Shown piece by piece: positions 60,043-64,000 of a stretch of DNA of 64,000 nt. The notes under the pieces are model-generated. The model was not told the origin of the DNA and made no database searches. It saw nothing but the letters and a program-made list of their open reading frames with translations. Position numbers and translations under genes: made by a program. This DNA comes from Solanum dulcamara (taxonomy: Eukaryota > Streptophyta > Magnoliopsida > Solanales > Solanaceae): NCBI RefSeq assembly GCF_947179165.1, contig NC_077244.1, forward strand, positions 16,502,949-16,566,948, given 5' to 3'. Positions within the stretch are counted from its first letter, which is position 1. Each line of letters opens with the position of its first letter.

Positions 60043-60960
60043 ATCCCAATTACCTTTAAAATTAATAACACATCCCCTCAACATATCTTATAGAGTATTA
60101 ATCGTGCATTCTTATGGACCATCTTTCTGAGGATGGAATATGGTATTGAGATTTACCTTCGAACCCAAACCTTTTGAAAAGGACTTCAATAATTGAGTTA
60201 TTAACTGAGCACCTCTATTTGAAATGATAGACAATGAAACTCCATGAAGTTTGACTATCTCGTGGATGTACAATCTGATGTAGTCCCTTGTTGAATCTAT
60301 AGTCTTCACTGGCAAGAAATAAAATGATTTAATCATCTGATCTATAATCACCCACATCAAATTATGTTGTCAACAAGATTACGGTAAGCCTATAATGAAA
60401 TCTATGTTGATCATCTCCCATATTAAACTTTAGAATCTCTATTCTAAGCCACACCACATGACCTTTGGTGCCCAAATTTGACTTGTTGACAATTCGAGCA
60501 CTTAAAAACAAAATCTACAATATCTTTTTTCATACCACTCCACTAGTAGACTACTCTCAAGTAATGGTACATTTTGGTAGAGAACGGATGAATTGAATAT
60601 CCGTAGATCCTCTTCCAGACCCTATAGCTGAGACCATTAACATTCAAAACACACAATCTACCTTGATATCCCAACACACCATCTCCTCTTTGTCAAAAAT
60701 CCAACACCTTTTGCTTATGAACATCTTCCTTTAATTGAAGTAGGATGGGGTATTTGTATTTCTTTTCCTTCACTTCCATCACTAATGATGATTCAACCCC
60801 ATTCTGAATAATAACACCTCCTTCCTAAAATTCTATGAGGTAAACTCCTAAATATGCAAGTCTATGCATTTCCTTAGCCAACTCATTTTTTCCTTCCTGA
60901 TCATGAGCATTATTACCCATGGATAAGAGCATCAACAACAATATTAGCCTTACCTGGATG
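60043..60960 (-). pseudogene. Element E integrase N-terminal zinc domain and core remnant
   Basis: This is the upstream part of the integrase that continues at 28149 across element C. On the minus strand the zinc-binding domain reads YSIHP, then GMKKDIVDFVFKCSNCQQVK (60560-60480), with the CxxC intact. The core (60360-60112) has FYFLPVKTIDS and SIISNRGAQ: the second catalytic Asp is Asn (residue 48 of that open stretch). The Glu block ECTINTL lies at about 60085-60105, with stops on either side. The sequence reaches NFKGNWDDH at the C insertion point, and the duplication encodes part of that motif. Confidence 0.86.
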
Positions 60961-62010
60961 GTAGAGAATGCTCACATCATAATCCTTGAGCATCTCAATC
61001 CATCTCTTCTATCTCAGGTTTAACTCTTTCTGACTGAAGACATACTGAAGACTCTTAAGATCAGTAAACATATCCACATGCACGCCAAAAAGATAGTGAG
61101 ACCATATATTAAAAAGAATACCACTGCCTAACTGGAGATTATGAGTCTGGTAATTTCTCTCGTGGATTTTAAGCTTTTGGAGGCATAAATTATAACCTTT
61201 TCTTTTTGCATCATAACCGAACCAAGTCCAACCCTGGACACGTCGCAATAAATAACAAAGCACTAGAGAAGTAGTAAATCTATTTTTCAATTTCTAAAAA
61301 TTTTTCTCACAAACTTTAGACCAATGTAACTTAGTCTTCTTCTGGAATAACTTAGTAAAAGGAGATGAAATAAATGAGAATCATTCCAAAAAACTTCAAT
61401 AGTAATCATCCAAACCCATGAAACTCCTTATGTTCATTGGGGATGTAGGTCTGGGTTAATTCTCTACTGCTTATATTTTCTATAAATCAACTCGGATACC
61501 TTTTTCAGATACTATGAGGCCCAAAAATTCCATAGATGCTAACAAAAACTCACACTTCAAAAACTTAGCATATAACTCTTTTTTCTTGAGATTTTGGATA
61601 ATGATTCTGAGATGGTTGACATGCTCTTCCTCATTTCTAGATTATATAAAAATGTCGTCGATGAAAACGATAACGAACATATTCCTTATACTACTTAAAT
61701 ACTCAGTTCATGAGATCCATGGCCTTAATATGGTCTTGATGTCTTTGGGATGCCATTTTCTCTCACTTTTAACTAATGATAGCTTGATCCAAGGTCTATA
61801 TTGGAGAAACAAGTGGCACCCTAAAGTTAGTCAAACAAGTCATCATTTCTGGGAAGAGGGTATTTATTCTTTATGGTGATCTTTTTCAACTTACGGTAGT
61901 CGATACATATTTTAAGGGAACCATCTTTCTTTTGCATGAATATGTAATGAGCATCCCAAGGTGAGATACTCAGTCTGATTAAGCCCTTATCTAAGATATC
62001 TTTCAACTGC
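60961..62010 (-). pseudogene. Element E reverse transcriptase and RNase H remnant
   Basis: The fingers start [19 protein letters not shown] and [19 protein letters not shown] (about 61985-61850). The palm has FVIVFIDDIFI, with the catalytic FIDD intact at 61651-61665. RNase H/connection follows with ERNYQTHNLQL, IWSHYLFGVHVDMFTDLKSL and QKELNLR (to about 61009), then [17 protein letters not shown]. The first palm block has frameshifts and several stops (about 61720-61830). The domain order matches element 1. Confidence 0.86.
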
Positions 62011-62460
62011 TCTTACAACTCTCAACTCGGCTGGAGCCATTATATATGGCGGAATAGAGATAGGTGGAGTATTGAGAAGGGTATCTATCCCAAAGTCACC
62101 CTTAGGCATTATTGGACTACCTTTCCACACTAAGACTGACTTATTAGGAAACTGAAACTTGATTACTCGGGTTCTACAATCAATGGAGGAATAACAAGCA
62201 TAAATCCAATCCATGCCTAGAATGACATCAAAATCCACTATGTCTAACTTGACTATGTCAACTATGGTGTTTTTATGATAGTCTGAGATGGTGCAATCTC
62301 GATAGACTATCTTAGCAAGAATAGAATCACTAACTAAAGTAGATACACTAAAAGGTTCTAAAAGGCATTCGGGATCAATCCGAAACTTCATGTCTATATA
62401 AAGAGTCACAAAAGACAAGTTTGCGCCTGAATCAAGTAAGGAATAAACATCAAGAGAAAA
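62011..62460 (-). pseudogene. Element E protease remnant, active site intact
   Basis: The active-site motif DSGANLSFV is intact (Asp codon at 62431-62433 on the minus strand), unlike in element 1. The frame is open from 62418 to 61987, with DFDVILGMDWIYACYSSIDC and the linker toward RT (GDFGIDTLLNTPPISIPPY). Upstream of it the frame enters the gag tail with stops. Confidence 0.85.
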
Positions 62461-62499
62461 AATGTTAAGAATACTAGTTATAACTTCTGGCGAGTTTTG

Positions 62500-62706
62500 T
62501 TGATCTTAGTAACTATCCATAACATATAGACGATTTGGACCTTCGCTTTCTCTTGAAGTGGCACCTCTTTAGGAAACCATGCCTGACGGTGCTGCTGATG
62601 ATGACTGGGCCTTCTTTTACTATTACCTTTAATTCTCATCAGGCAATCTCTATGAAAATGACCTAATTATCCACACTTATAAAAAGCACTCATCCCATCA
62701 CAACAT
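62500..62706 (-). pseudogene. Element E gag tail with broken zinc knuckle
   Basis: The minus strand reads FYKCG, a stop, then LGHFHRDC (62690-62645). This is a CCHC knuckle whose first Cys is Phe and whose Gln is a stop, followed by a basic Ser-rich tail leading to the protease. Confidence 0.7.
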
Positions 62707-63090
62707 TATAAGGCCTTGGAAGTTGGAAAGTCAAAATGGAAAGGAAAAATAAAAACAAATCCATAATTGGTGCAAAGTTGAAGCTTTATGTGTTTTCACA
62801 AGGTCCTTCACGGATCATAGGATGCACCATGGTCCATGGAAGGCACCCGTGGTGGTGAACTGGAAAGGTGGGAGAGAGTAGTAAGGTCCCACAGAGGGAT
62901 CCACTATATGTGGAAACTTTCATAGATCATGTAATGGTCCATGAACCCAACTCCAAAAAGAACCCTACCTCGGGACTAAGACCCACTAAAGCCATCCTAA
63001 CAATAGGACCTTTGGTCACCACCTCCATATACCTCACGACGTATCCCCTTAATAGTGTTCACATGGTCGACAACGTGAAGAAACAAATAA
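62707..63090 (+). mobile_element. LTR fragment inserted in E's gag
   Basis: It starts TATAAGGCCTTGGAAGTTGG, closely similar to the start of element 1's 3' LTR (TGTAAGACCCTAGAAG at 7042). It then carries CACGGATCATAGGATG and ATGGTCCATG words typical of such U3 regions. It interrupts the gag frame, which resumes at about 63095. No second end or duplication is clear. Confidence 0.5.
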
Positions 63091-63094
63091 CTTG

Positions 63095-63540
63095 AAATCA
63101 CTAGGTACCTCATAACCAACTAAAGAGGTAAGGCCAACCCTCTTATGAATCTGTGAAGCCACTTGTTCTCTATCGGCATAATCATAGTTACATGTCTGGC
63201 AAACTCATGGAACTAGGTCTCATACTCTGAAACTGACATTTATCCCTACTAAAGATCAATATACTCATCCTGTAACCTCTCTCTCAAGTTACAAGGCACA
63301 TAATTCTCCATGAAAGCCTTAGAGAACTGAGCCCGAGTCATAGGAAGTGACCCAACTAACCTACACTAAAGATAAGATTTCCACCACTACTTTGTAGGCC
63401 CGTCCATCTGGAAAGCAGTGTAATCAACCCTATGCGCCAACCCAAGGTTATACAATCTCTCTTAACAACTGACAATAAAGTTGTGGTCATCCTTACCCAA
63501 AGCACCTAAAAACGGAGGATTTTAAAGAATGTAGTTCATG
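63095..63540 (-). pseudogene. Element E gag core remnant
   Basis: The minus strand reads RLYNLGLAHRVDYTAFQM, TRAQFSKAFMENYVPCNLR and MSVSEYET, then HRFIRGL. This is the retrotransposon gag domain of Tekay-type elements. At least five stops are present (for example two adjacent ones after DEYIDL), several at positions normally coding Trp or Gln. Confidence 0.82.
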
Positions 63541-64000
63541 CGCATTATATCCTTAATGATCATTGACTATTCCTTTCTTCACAACGTACTTCATAACATT
63601 AATGATCTTTGATTCATAGTTCATGCTTAATATATCACACGGATCCTCTTTTATCCAAAGTTATATGAAAACCTTTTCATAGTATTTCATTTACATTATT
63701 TTCATGAGAAAAGTAAGTTTCAAGATTTTAAAGAAGTATTTCAATAAAAGATTATTATTGTTAATTCTAAGTGCATTATTTTATAAAGAGTTTAAAGAAA
63801 GTATATTTTGCCTCAAGTGCATATTTTCTTAAAGAATGTATAGTTAGTTTATAAAGAAAACATGTTTATATTTAAAGAAAGTTAGTCAGATTTTCAGAAA
63901 ACCATAGTCCGATTTTCAATAAAGTTCATTTTAGTTCTGAAGAACTATTTTGAGAAAGTCTCGTATTTGATTAAAATAGATAGTTTATCTACTTTTGAAC
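63541..64000. other. AT-rich edge sequence
   Basis: I see no gene, LTR end or primer site. It contains AAAGAAAGT- and TTTCAAGA-type words. If element E is complete, its gag start, primer site and 5' LTR should lie here or just beyond the window. Confidence 0.4.

Noticed and set aside
61514..61879. 121-codon + strand open frame
   Set aside because: It is the antisense shadow of element E's RT, which carries recognisable motifs on the minus strand.

Overview
This is gene-poor, AT-rich plant nuclear DNA in which almost every recognisable sequence is a transposable element. The lineages seen (Ty3/gypsy chromoviruses of Tekay/Del type with tRNA-iMet primer sites, plant L1-type LINEs with DUF4283-like ORF1 and RNase H, a Stowaway MITE, an Au-type SINE scrap, and LTR ends of the form TGT...GTCGTGACA) point to a dicot, most likely Solanaceae. 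The family-level placement is from memory of such elements, not from a search. I see no intact host gene, no rRNA or tRNA gene and no CRISPR array.

Layout, left part. Bases 1-1285 are the end of an LTR lying in a broken LTR. Bases 1286-9069 are an old gypsy element (element 1, + strand): part of the 5' LTR, a primer-binding site, decayed gag, protease, RT, RNase H, integrase and chromodomain, a polypurine tract, and a 3' LTR. Bases 9.1-11.6 kb are an island of small elements: two inverted-repeat (foldback) elements, a SINE scrap and a Stowaway MITE with a TA duplication. Bases 11.8-17.95 kb hold a LINE in two head-to-head pieces, RT/RNase H on - and ORF1/endonuclease on +, which fits a twin-priming inversion. 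Bases 17.95-21.8 kb are mostly unannotated AT-rich DNA with a CACTA-like end.

Layout, right part (21,816 to the right edge). This is one gypsy element, E (- strand), split by later insertions. F, a solo LTR, sits in E's 3' LTR. A LINE fragment lies between E's pol and its polypurine tract. Element C (28,150-60,037, duplication TGGTC) cuts E's integrase. Inside C's 5' LTR sit element A (29,295-39,292, duplication GTAAT) and solo LTR D (40,182-53,606, duplication GATCT). Element B (40,756-51,795, duplication TATAA) sits inside D, on D's apparent TATA box. The nesting E>C>D>B is four levels deep, and hand-compared LTR identities (about 91% for C, 92% for A, 98% for B) agree with that order.

A, B and C are related. 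All have long LTRs (2.6-4.0 kb) and a shared internal region without gag or RT. Only A keeps a pol remnant (integrase plus chromodomain). They look like large retrotransposon derivatives (LARDs) that must have been mobilised by proteins from another element. They are the most interesting content of the window.
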